Below are positions 12,199 to 23,400 of a stretch of 64,000 nt of DNA, one piece after another; position 1 is the stretch's first letter; every line of letters begins with the position of its first letter. The notes beneath the pieces are model-generated. The model did no database searches and was not told the origin of the DNA. It worked only from the letters and a program-made list of their open reading frames with translations. Source of the DNA: Branchiostoma floridae (Eukaryota; Chordata; Leptocardii; Amphioxiformes; Branchiostomatidae). Where the stretch lies: contig NC_049997.1 in NCBI RefSeq assembly GCF_000003815.2, positions 2,739,338-2,803,337 of the forward strand, read 5' to 3'. The translations under genes were made by a program, and so were the position numbers.

Positions 12199-14007
12199 TG
12201 AATATGTTGTCCTGTCATATAGGATGTTCCTGCTCAATGAATTAAGGGTGGTGTATAAAGATATCAAATGGCTTTTCTTAAAGAAAACAACATGATCATA
12301 TATATTGCGAAAAGGTTGTCACCAATTTTCATGATGTGCATTTACAATGTATGACACTATCTTCCAAATGGATAAACTATTTGGATCCAGCAATGAAAAT
12401 TCCACAAAAAGGGTGTTTTTTCATTATGATGCAGTGGCTTTAGATGTGTGTACAATAATGAAGTCTTCTTGTACGTGAAAAATTTGTGTCAGGATAAATT
12501 TGTCACAATTAATATTGAAGATGATGTTATTCATTAGCTTAGCATGAAAGTTCATCTGTGTTGGTAGAATACATTATAGAGAATTGCTAAACTTTCATTC
12601 CAACACAAAGATAATGTAGGGACTTACCCCTAAATTTTTTTCTTGTGAACAAAGTCGACCAAGATCGACCAAAAATTTAGGCGTAAGTCCCTACATTATC
12701 TTTGTGTTGGAATGAAAGTTTAGCAATTCTCTGTAATAATTATTCATTAGCATTAAGGAAATTTATGAGTCAGACGTATTAAAAATGTGAACTGTCCCCT
12801 GATAATTATATGATTTTGTAGCAATGTATATTATATGTATGTGTGTGCGTGTATGTGTTGGTCAAATTAAACAAAATCGCTTTATTTGGTGCAAATTTCA
12901 ATCAATTGATTTATAGGCAACGTACATTGTAACTGTATAGTACATGACTTTGATGGCAATGAAAAATGCCTGAAGAGAGTAAAACGTGTCTGAATACATG
13001 AGTGTCAAAAATCTACCCCAGAATCATGACCATAGAATTTCCAGAACACAAAGAAACCAGAGGTTCTGCTGCATTAATCTAAAAATATATACCATCCAGA
13101 GGCTAGGGCCCAAAATATAATTATTTCTTTGGTAGACCTAACTACAAATGTACATTAACTAATTACTTAAAAGTCTAAGCTACTTGAGTTACACATTTCA
13201 ACCATGAAGTTACATGTACATATTACCAACTGCAAATGATACCCAAAACATAATGGTAATGGTCACCTAAGGAATAAATGCTTGAATCAATCTTTACCTA
13301 CTACTATTAAGTATATTTTTAGATCACTGTACGAAATCCGCTCATAAATACAAACTTTCAGTACATTTTTTTCACATATTTTAGACTTCTTGTCTGTCTT
13401 GATAAGGAAACGATGTAATTTGGAAATAAAAGTCCATATCAATCTGATTATTTTGCAGTATCAATTACATGTAGATACCCATGCAAGGTTGGTGTCGAAA
13501 AACAGGTATATACAATTTCATCTATTAAAGATTCCACCCAACAGATTTTGCATTGCTTGTTTTGTATGTGTGTGTGTTGTTTTGTGTTCCTTTTTCTTCA
13601 ATTTGAAATATCTGCTTCACAATGCAGCTTAACCATGCTGCTATGTTTATCTGAGGACTGCTGAGAAGTCCCATACAGCTCTGAAGTGTAGATAAAGCTG
13701 GCATTGATGGATTTTTATAGTTAAGGACCACAAGGTGACTGACATCGACACAGGTAAAATTATAGTACGGTACAGTTTTCAAGCTCATCAAACTGATATG
13801 TTGACATTGAGGGTATAGTCTACAAAATAGCTGAAAACCAATTGAAAGAAAAGTCATCGTTTTAAAATATTTTTACGCCCTCTTTTAAATGGGGTCATGC
13901 GGGGCCATGCGGAACTGCAGCCGACTCACCCAGGCAGTCAGCTGTAAAGGTCACCACTTCGTTACAGGGAATGGCTAACATGAAAGTTGACTGATTATAC
14001 TACCATA
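12199..14007. other. Intergenic space between convergent genes
   Basis: Tail-to-tail interval between TSG101 and the mosaic gene. Apart from the hairpin at 12578-12732 and an AT-rich stretch I see no coding exon. Open frames at 13390-13632 (+) and 13525-13857 (-) have no recognisable domain. Confidence 0.5.
12578..12732. repeat. Long near-perfect hairpin, 61-bp arms
   Basis: Left arm 12578-12638 and right arm 12672-12732 are inverted copies with about one mismatch. The loop of about 33 bp contains GTCGACCAAGATCGACC. The arm core ACTTTCATTCCAACACAAAG recurs in decayed form at 53424-53760, so this is probably a MITE family. Confidence 0.8.
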
Positions 14008-14210
14008 TACTGTAAATGCAGAAATGTTCGCGGTGGATTAATTTTCGCGGTGACCACTTCACCGCGAAATTAAAACCACCGCGAACACTTTTCTATCATG
14101 GTATTAGTCTGCAGTCTATGGTGTTACCGCGAACTTAAATCCACCGCGAAAAGTCCCTTTTCCCGCTACCGCGAAATTAAATCCCCGCGAACTTAAATGC
14201 ATTTACAGTA
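14008..14210. repeat. Palindromic MITE, GCGGTGG family, copy 2
   Basis: Starts TACTGTAAATGCAGAAATG and ends with TGCATTTACAGTA. Inner inverted TTCGCGGTGG / CCACCGCGAA boxes. Lies 165 bp beyond the stop codon of the mosaic gene and may fall within its 3' UTR. Confidence 0.88.
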
Positions 14211-14370
14211 CTAGCAAAGTTCATGCCCCGCTGTATTTCACGTGACAGTGTTTACAGGGCAATACAGGCGCTTCCAGATTTCGGCCGCACTACTTTTTTT
14301 ACCCCGGGAGTAGCAGAAAAATACTTTGTCCTGCTACCTTTACATAAGTAAGCCATCTCTGACTGCTCTG

Positions 14371-14376
14371 TTTATT
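14371..14376 (-). promoter_or_regulatory. AATAAA overlapping the mosaic gene stop codon
   Basis: The stop reads GCTTAATAAAC on the minus strand, so the hexamer AATAAA shares two bases with the TAA stop. It could be a polyadenylation signal giving a very short 3' UTR, or chance. Confidence 0.3.
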
Positions 14377-17300
14377 AAGCATTGTCTCCCGAACGGGTCA
14401 CTCTTTCAGCCGCCCGCTTGCAGATGAAGGAGCGTGTGGCTCGTTCATCGCAGGACACGTCGTACCACTGGTCAGTTCCCCAGACGTTCTTCATCACTAT
14501 GGCAACGCAGAAGTTGATATCAGCGCCGTCCGGTTGTGGGAACCAGGTTCTGGTATCCATGGGTGACCTAAGGTGTGATGGGAAAGAAGAATCTGCTTCA
14601 AGTACAGGGCTCAAAATACCACCTGCATATAAGCAGGTTAGTAGGGGTGGGTACCGGTACAGAAAGTCCAGGCCCGGTTCAGGTCCAGAGGATCAGGTCC
14701 GGACCTGAACCTGGACCTGATACAGTATGTGAAAACTTGTGAATGGACGATACTCAAAACAACGGTCCATTTTGCTACAAAGAAATCTGTTTTGTGTAGT
14801 ATTCGACTCCCACTGGCGTCTTAAAAACCCCACAAGGCTAACTATCTCTGATTGACTGTAAAAGTTGGTGAAGATGACTATAGAGTCTATTCTGCTTCGC
14901 TCTTGTTAATTGCCTAGACCGGTAACCCAGAAAACGTGCGACTGCCTAACTATATAATCAGTTCATTTTCCAATTGGTCCAACATCCGGTCCACGGAATT
15001 TTTTCAGGCCCGGTTTTTCCAGACGGGTCCAATGAGGAAAAACAGTTTTGTACCGGTACACCGTACAGGGTAGTGCAGGTAAAAGTTGGGCTGTGCAGGT
15101 ATTTCTCCATCCTCCTAACGCCCGGTCCCCAACGGCATTAGCCTATGGGGCCCTGCTATCTCATACCCTATCAGTGGTTATTATGATTGTCGCCACAAAC
15201 ATGCTGTCAACCAATCAGAGAATAGACCTTTCTTGGGATTGTTGTTGTCGCAAGCTGTCTCGCAAAGGCCGCTGGGAAGCTATCAGCCAATCATGTTACG
15301 TATTACATGGCTCCATCCTCCTACGCCCGATCCCCAACGGCTGACTGTCCATATAAGGGCAAGCTCATTAATATTTATAATTAGGGCGGTCCCTAACTGG
15401 TCTGAGTGCACAAGGTAGCAGACTGAGGTAAACACAGTAAGTTTTGACACGACTGTAGTTCCTCTCAGGAGAATGGTATTTCTCATACCTACCTGCACCT
15501 ACAACTGTAGCCTGCACCAGACTTTTGAGACTTATCCTTGTAATTCCTATACATACTGCGGCATGTGAAAGCTCCTTTTCCTAGAAGTCATCCATTAAAA
15601 CAGACTGGTGGTCTTTACTGCAAACACAGACTTTGTCAATGCTGATGGCAACATCATTGTGCACGGACACCACAGAGACTTATGATAAAAAAAATGCCCG
15701 TGGTGGGCAGCGAAGAAGTGGAGGCTGAATACACAGCCCCATGGGCCGAGACTATGTTAGTTTTTATGCAAGGCAGTATTCCCTTGTTCAGGTGTATAAA
15801 GTATGTTCAAAAGGTTGCTTTATCCACCTTTTGGGTATATTTGAATGATGCAGGTAACATTTCTCTGGTGCACAAGATCGGTGACATGGCAGGTTTCGGA
15901 TTAATTACCAGGGACCTTTTGTGCCTGAGCCAACGCGCTGCCGATTATGCCACGCGATCTGACTTGCAATCAAGGTCAAGATTGTAGGATTGCATCACCA
16001 TCGTCAACAAAGAGCAGATGGTTTGAGTACCCCATCTGCAACACCCTCATGTCACGTCACCTATGTGACCCTTCACATAGCATAGGGCTGAAGAAATATG
16101 GCGAATGCCCTCTGACCACAGCTTTTATTCGCTGTGCCTAGGGGCTTAATTCTATATGATGGAAGGGTTGTATCCACATTGATATGCATACTCAGATTAG
16201 ATATTTCACCTGTGGGCAAATATAAATCTCTCCCTCTGCAAATGTATATGAATATTCGTAAAATGGATGTAAGTTTTTGTCAATTTTTGTCAATTTTTTA
16301 TGAGCTGGATTGGCCTAAAATCAGACATATCAGGTTTTAATATGTTTTATTGCTTTTAATAAAACGCTACGGCCGTGTGGCGCGTTGGATAAACTTGATC
16401 CCTCGATCTCGGAAGTTAAGCAACCCGCCGTAGTCCGGTCAGTTCTTGGATGGGCAACTAACCAAGGACGACCGTATACGAGGATGCTGTAGCAGGGCCA
16501 AGCATGGTCATTCCATGAAATCGCCTTCCGAGAGGGACGTAAAACGGGGGCCCCGTGCTCGAGGAGGTGCCTCGACCACGTTAATCAGCCTCATTACTCA
16601 CTTTGGGTACCTGCCTATGGTACCGGCTGCAGATGCACCAGATAAATCTAAAATAGATTCAAATTTAAATGTTTGTGGCTAGCAAGAGGAAACTCACCAG
16701 TCCATGTAAGTCACTGGAGTGCCGTCCGTCCAGACGAAGGTTCGGTTCAGGTGGATATCGTACAGACCTTGGGGGTAATGAATTTGTCGTCGGTTGATAT
16801 TTCTTGCTTTAAGTAAATATATTCTATTCATAGATTTTACCAAACGTCAAACTGATTGCATTGTTTTCATATGCCAAAATTGCGCTTGTTCATTGTTTTC
16901 CGTTTTCATCTATAAGCGTCTTGTGTTTGCCTGTGACATGCAGACATTAAGACAGACCACACTCCTCTAGATCAAAGAATATGCCAATTTTGGAAATCGG
17001 CTTCCCAGTAGTTTACGTAGGTTTGTGGCACGCTTCGGGGTGGCTATTAACGTTGAAGTGTGAATTACTTCTCGCGGCAGTGTGAATAACTTCTCGCGAA
17101 TACATTAATTGGCCGTCTGAAAGGCATTCTTAATCATTATTGCGTTTGTAGATAGCGACAAGTAGCAGGCCTACTGGGAAGCCGATTTCGCATAGCCCGT
17201 ACAAGCTTTCCGGTGTATATTCCTTTCCCGGCATATTTCCTTTCCCGGCATATTCCCGGTTAAAAATCGCGAATCGACCTACCTACAAAAAAATTGCCAA

Positions 17301-17441
17301 GCTTCCCAGAGAGGCCGGTGAAGGAGGCTAGGAAGGCGTGTGGGTACCCGGGGGAGTAGATCAGCCCACAGCGGTATTGGTCAGGGATGCCGCATCGGAT
17401 ATTCCCACAGGTTGTCTTACTGGCCATGCAATCGTCGCACA
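14375..17441 (-). CDS. C-type lectin-like domain B and C-terminus (three exons)
   Basis: Exons 17283-17441, 16698-16767, 14375-14567; phases 1-1-2. The first exon is Cys-rich ([20 protein letters not shown]) with a CUB-like YSPGYP, then AFLASFTG and FFVGLYDIHL. The rest is a clear [54 protein letters not shown], ending RSGDNA and stop TAA at 14377-14375. QPDG sits where sugar-type motifs lie and WYDVSC matches the WND position, so galactose-type binding is possible (QPD by family knowledge). The N-terminal lobe is divergent. Confidence 0.85.
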
Positions 17442-20400
17442 CTGAAAAAAAAAAGGAAAAGAAAAAAGAACAGGAGAAGCCACCAGAAATCAACCTTTAC
17501 CCCTTTCTTTCAAAACCTACGTATAGAGGAAAAATCATCACAGTCCACCTGTAGATTCTAGAATTGCGGCGTTCACAGTACGTGGAGATGTGGAAACAGA
17601 AACACACAGACAGACTGACAGAGCCAAAATAATACCATCGTTCAGGGAGGTAATCGGAAGCTAAGAATTGATTATAGTGTTGAAGAGAATTAGTCTTGTT
17701 GCCCAGATGAATCAATCATATGTCCTACCTTCTTAGTTTACAGTTTTGTCACGGTATCGTAGGTTATCAATCATTGTTACAGAGAACGTCCTGAACATTG
17801 TGTTAAATACCTGTCATGTCCGGGATATATTCATTGAGGTCGTTTCTGCCAGTCTGTTCTAAACCAGTATTGTTGTAGTTTGTGGCACTTTCACAGCCAT
17901 CACCGCGGTATGAAGACGAATCTAGAAAAAACAAGCGTGCAAACATGACACAGTGGGTGCCAGTTAATTGCACGTCGGATAAACGCACACTTCGGTCAAT
18001 TGCACGGAATCCCCAAATCCCGTTGCAGTGCGGTCCAACTGGGTAACTTCGAATTATCGCACAGGCCGGATAATTGCATGGAATTCGCTGGCAAATTGAG
18101 TGTGCAATTAAGAGGCTTCCACTGTATTGGTACATACTGCTTGCTCTGCTTAGCACTCAGCATTCGGGAAAGAGTATGGAAGATGAACACACACCACTAC
18201 CAGTGGACTAGCCCCCTGCTGTAGTGCTTGCGTTGTGTGCGGCCCAGGGCTAATGAAACAGAGATGGGTGCCGCCCTATGCGCCATCTTGGCGCGGGAAG
18301 GGTTTAACTTAATTAACTGTATTTGAATTCATCAGTGCACATACAAATGCACATATATACTTCTAATGATTGCAACAATCCTCTACATTACGTTGTCTGA
18401 GCGAGCTCCCACAGTGATAACGCCTCCACCAGGACTTGTTTTAGTCAGTGTATACTGAGTAAGGCTGGAGTTACATTTCCAAACCGGGGCCCGGCCGGGA
18501 TCTTTTAAGACACGAAAAATCAAATTGTATACCTATGAAAATATTCAAATTATGTCCTTGAATCTTATTTTAACATTTTGTGTATTGTAATGTCTTTTTT
18601 CATAATGTAATCTCATTCTTTTCGCTCCTGAAAGCTGCCCGGCCGGGCCCCTTTGTTGAAATGTGACCTAAGCATAACATTGGCGAGCGGGGCATTCCGA
18701 CCTCAAGCTCCTTAAAGGGTTGTATCTCACTGCACTAGGGGCACCGTTGCGACACTGTGGGGTTCACTGCGTAAGAAAATTCGTTCTTTATCTCTGAAAT
18801 TCGTTAACTAATCTTTCAAAGCCCGCAGTGCCGTACCGATATCCCAAGTGCAGTGAGATATCACCTTTATCACCGTAATATTGTTAAGATACATAAGTCA
18901 GAGTACATAATGATATTATTGCATTCCAATCACAAATACAAAAATCAAGAAATGAGTATTTTCCCGAATTTCCTTGAAAACAATCATTATAACAAAGAAA
19001 TTTCTATATTTATTATATATCTTTACAGTTTTCCTTTCGAATTTCATTACTCGCTTACAGGAGAGCGCACAGAGAAATTTGGTAAGGGGTGATTATCACA
19101 CCTTTCTCGCAGATGAATTCTTTCTCAATCAGACTGCAAGGTTGAAGACTCCATGGACCTGCAAATGTTGGAGAACAAAGGTTTGATAATATTACTGACC
19201 ATTGAGGCCTAAGAATGTTCATTAATATGCAAAATATAAATTTTACGATAGTAAAAAGTAAATTCAGAGGTGTCACAATATATACACATTGAATCTCCGA
19301 TACCACCTATGGATTTTGACAAGGTGAAGATACCGGATTCCGAACAGGATTACTTTCTCAGGGGAGTAAAAGAGGCTCATCAGAGCCCATCAACCTTCCT
19401 TCAACCGAGCCGGGGGCCGATACCAACTTCCAAGCACCTTTTGACCAATTGCTGACGTTACATTTCCGGTCTGGATGTTCGACATAGGCTTTGGGTCATT
19501 GCAACTTGAAAAGAATCAGATGAATGATCGAAAGCTTGTTGGTAAGCGCTTTATTGTTTACGGTTATAAAGTTTAAAAATGCATCATAATGATAATGAAA
19601 ATTCTTAAATTTTGATTGCTGAGCAGTTCTCCATCGAATATCTACATTAAATGTTAATTTTGCAACGCACCGTGGTCTTCTAGAAAGGCACAGAAGGGGT
19701 CATTAAGCCTCCAAATATATTCCGGGAATTCATCGAATGAAATGTCCTGTTCCTTGAAAGCGTCACCAGCAGGACTTCCGTCGCTCCAAGTAAAGTTGAC
19801 AATTTTCTAGAGAAAAATGGCTGAATATTTAAGATTTGCGTTTGGTTACTTCAGACCGCTTTTCCTTTGGAATTAACCGAACATTATTAGACCAATGGTA
19901 TTCAGACGACAGTGGCACGAATCATAAAGCATACAAGGAAACAATAATCATATCTTATGGAATTGTGTACTATTCCATATTTGCAGTTAGAGGTGACAAC
20001 CATGATTTGAGATGAGACTTTATTTTAGATTAAGGACCAGAGTAGACGAAAACAGTTCGATGAAAGATACCTGTCTCTCTTTCTTGATCAAGACAGCACC
20101 AAGCTTCATTCCTATCCATCCATTCCCAATGCTGTCTATGAGGAACTCGTTTTCCTGTGGCGTGTTGACGGCCGCTAGGTGGCCACCCAGAACTTGGCAG
20201 TAGTTCTCCGCAGCCCACCACACAAGCGGCGAGGGAAACTTCTGGTAGCATCGCTCTTCAAACATCGTCCAGCCTTTCCCACAGGAGAGACCCTTTATAC
20301 GATGCTCTACAATTTCCAAATATTGATATAAATGGCTCAGTTGTTTGGCTTGGAAAAGAATTTACGTAGCAGACTCGATTATCGTATTTCATGACTGTCC

Positions 20401-23400
20401 ATTGTCACTATGTGTATACCATGTACTTGCAATTAGCCCTCGGGCACGAACTTGCAAGTAAACTTCTTAATCAATGACTATAAGTACTTTGCCTGTGAGC
20501 TCTCTATGACAGATATGCGTTGTACTTTTTTATGCTTGATATTGTCAATAGTCAACAGAACAGACACTTTTATATCTATATATTGTACTAAGATATACAA
20601 CGCTATGGGGGACAGAAATGTCTGGAGGGAAAGAGTGGACCCCGCACGGGCAAGTCGCCCGTGATGATGATGATGATGATGATTATCCAAATCTAGATCC
20701 TTATTTTGTGGGAAATGCATTTTGTATCTCAGCTACTTTTGCACTTAAACAGGGTATCCAACAGCATCAAAGGTATAGACACATTGCGTATTCCGTGTTC
20801 GGGGAGTGCCACACCTCGAGCTCGTTAAAGAACCTAATTCACGTGAGATGGTTAGCCTCCATAGCAGGCTCTCTATGGAGGCTATGAGATGGTGCAGTGT
20901 GAGTGGTTCAAAACCTACAGTCCCTGGCCGCACCCGGGGCAATAACTGTCGTATTGAGGTCACCTGATTGGCGCCGAATGGCAGCTCGCTCCAGACACTT
21001 GCGACAGTCATACTGAGGTCACCTGAGTGGCGCCGAATATGGCGCTCGCTACTGACTCTTGCGATTTAGCCCCTATTGTAAGCTTCTCGCAATTCAGCCC
21101 CTGGCTGCCAAGAGAGAGTAGTCGATCGGCCCACCAAATAACAATAACAATAAGTATTTGCAATGACCTTTCATGGGACATCCCAGTAGTCCCACCTTCC
21201 AAACAGTCCTGCCCGGCCATGATGAGAGCGGTGTAACCCTGAGCACCTTTGCCTGTACTGCTGAGGCCAGGTAATGCTCACCTTTTCCTGTACCATGGGA
21301 TGGTGTTTCGAATATCTAAGCAACAAAACATGTTTGAGATTATAATTTTGTCTACGACTGTACTTTTTTTGTGCCTTTAGATACTTGTAGTTGTGCGCAT
21401 TGCTAGAACTACATTTGATACGAAGTTAACACTGCGATTTTATTGCAATAAAGAAGACAAAAAGGAAACGCAAATAATTTATCATAGGATGTAAAGTTTA
21501 AAGCTTCCAGACTGTAGTTTTTTTATTTTATTTCGAAATACCTTCTCTCCATCCCCTTCCGTATACGCTGTCAAGCAGCCAGTCCAAAACCCGTACTTCA
21601 ACGAAAATGTAACAGTATACGATGGTCTTAAACCAGAAACAATCACTCCAGTAAGTTGCACGGGGTCTTCTAATGTGACTTGCATCCAGTCGTCAAGTTC
21701 CTCTACGGTCCATTGCGCCATGGTGAGTTCAAGGGTACCGTGGATGACCTGATTTGCGCCATTACCATCTTCTATTAAATACCTCTCTTGAAGTAAGGAT
21801 ATAGGTAGCAAACAAGCTCCTCTTCCTACGGAAAAACAACATAATAATATAGCCTTTATTGCACATTCATGCCCTATCGAGCTAAGTACAGGCATATAGA
21901 TACAAAGGGTAGTAATGCAGTAAACATGGTTTCTAAGACTAATCTAAAACATAAATTCTAAAACTATTCTAATACATTTGTTCGGCTTCTTCTCGTTTCT
22001 TAGTTATGTTAAATATGTAGCTTGAGATGTGTTTGTATAATGTCGTTTGATCAAAGCTCATAAGAAAAATGAATTTTTCAACACTAGACATATATTCAAC
22101 ATAGCATCGGACCACATGCAGGCTGCTCACAAGTCTACAAATATATTTAACCCGTGAACATACATTACCCATTTACTGTAGTCACTTTGCAAACTTCTTT
22201 GACTGAGAGTGCATGCATTTGTAAAACTTAACCCTATGTAATCTATCTACCGATTGCTTTGTACTGAAGGATATTTCTTGTGCTCCCAAAACATTCTATT
22301 GATTTATTTACCAATGCAGGCATCTTCGTCTGAAGCATCCTCACAGTCCGGTATGCCATCACAGATACTGTTTCTGGAAACAAAGTGATTGGACCTCATG
22401 CACGGCAGTCGGTTTTTGAACAGAGCTGTACAGAAAAAATGTGATTTTTTTTCTTTTAGCTTTTTGTCGTCACAAAAAACATATTGGTGAGGAATCAATA
22501 ATCAGATATTTATGTATAAAACATTTGCTTACCACATTTCCTGGGACTCTCGTCTGCGCCAGTCCTGCAGTCTTCTTCACCGTCACAATATTGCGCGATG
22601 CTGATTTCCTTCCATGATTTGAAGTCTAGCATCGTATCCACACATACAGTTGACCCTGTGTTATTAAAAATGCAGAACTGAGTGGGGACAAGTACAGTCA
22701 AGCCTGTATTATCGACCACCTTTGCATAGTAACCAACTGGCCATTGCGGTCACTTTCTGTCGATCCCTTGGATTTTTCCCATTGACCTAAGCACTATGAA
22801 ATAGTCTATAGCGGCCACCTCTCCAACGCGGCCACGGCCACACGATTTCCGGTCCCGTAGATAAAGAAACACTGCATATTGCGTCCATACAGTGCCCGTG
22901 TATCATGTCACCCTGCGCCGAGTTTAGAATTGTAGTTTGCGAGGATTTGTAGTCCCAGACAGGGTCGTTTTGGCGGCAGCGGAAGGTACGCGTGCCTTGA
23001 ACGGTAGAGCGCAAGTCTTTGATGGCGAATTTACCAAAAATTGCGCATGGTAATATCGATCATTTACGGTAGATTTGACTTTGGCTGGGTCAGTTGAATT
23101 TTGAGTCGATCGAGACAATGTTACTTGGTGAGAAAAATCAGTGGACTGATGTGTAACTTATTGGTTGTGTTCAATTGATCAGCATTTTCTGTATAGTGGC
23201 CACCTGTCTATAGTGGCCATATTCCTCCAGTCCCTTGAGTGGCCGCTATAGACAGGTTTGACTGTAATGATACCTAAGTACATGGACCTGTCATACTTGC
23301 ATATGTGTATCCCTGGTTTCGTTTTGTGTACGGAAGGTCAGACAAAGCATCTCGATATGGTAATGGTTTTCATAGGAGACATTATTCACAGCTTAGACAA

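Noticed and set aside
13390-13857. Possible exons between the two genes
   Set aside because: Frames on both strands overlap, lack domains and carry no convincing splice borders.
16366-16493. Functional 5S rRNA gene
   Set aside because: Internal deletions and many changes outside boxes A and C, with a SINE body attached and no T-run terminator at the 5S end.
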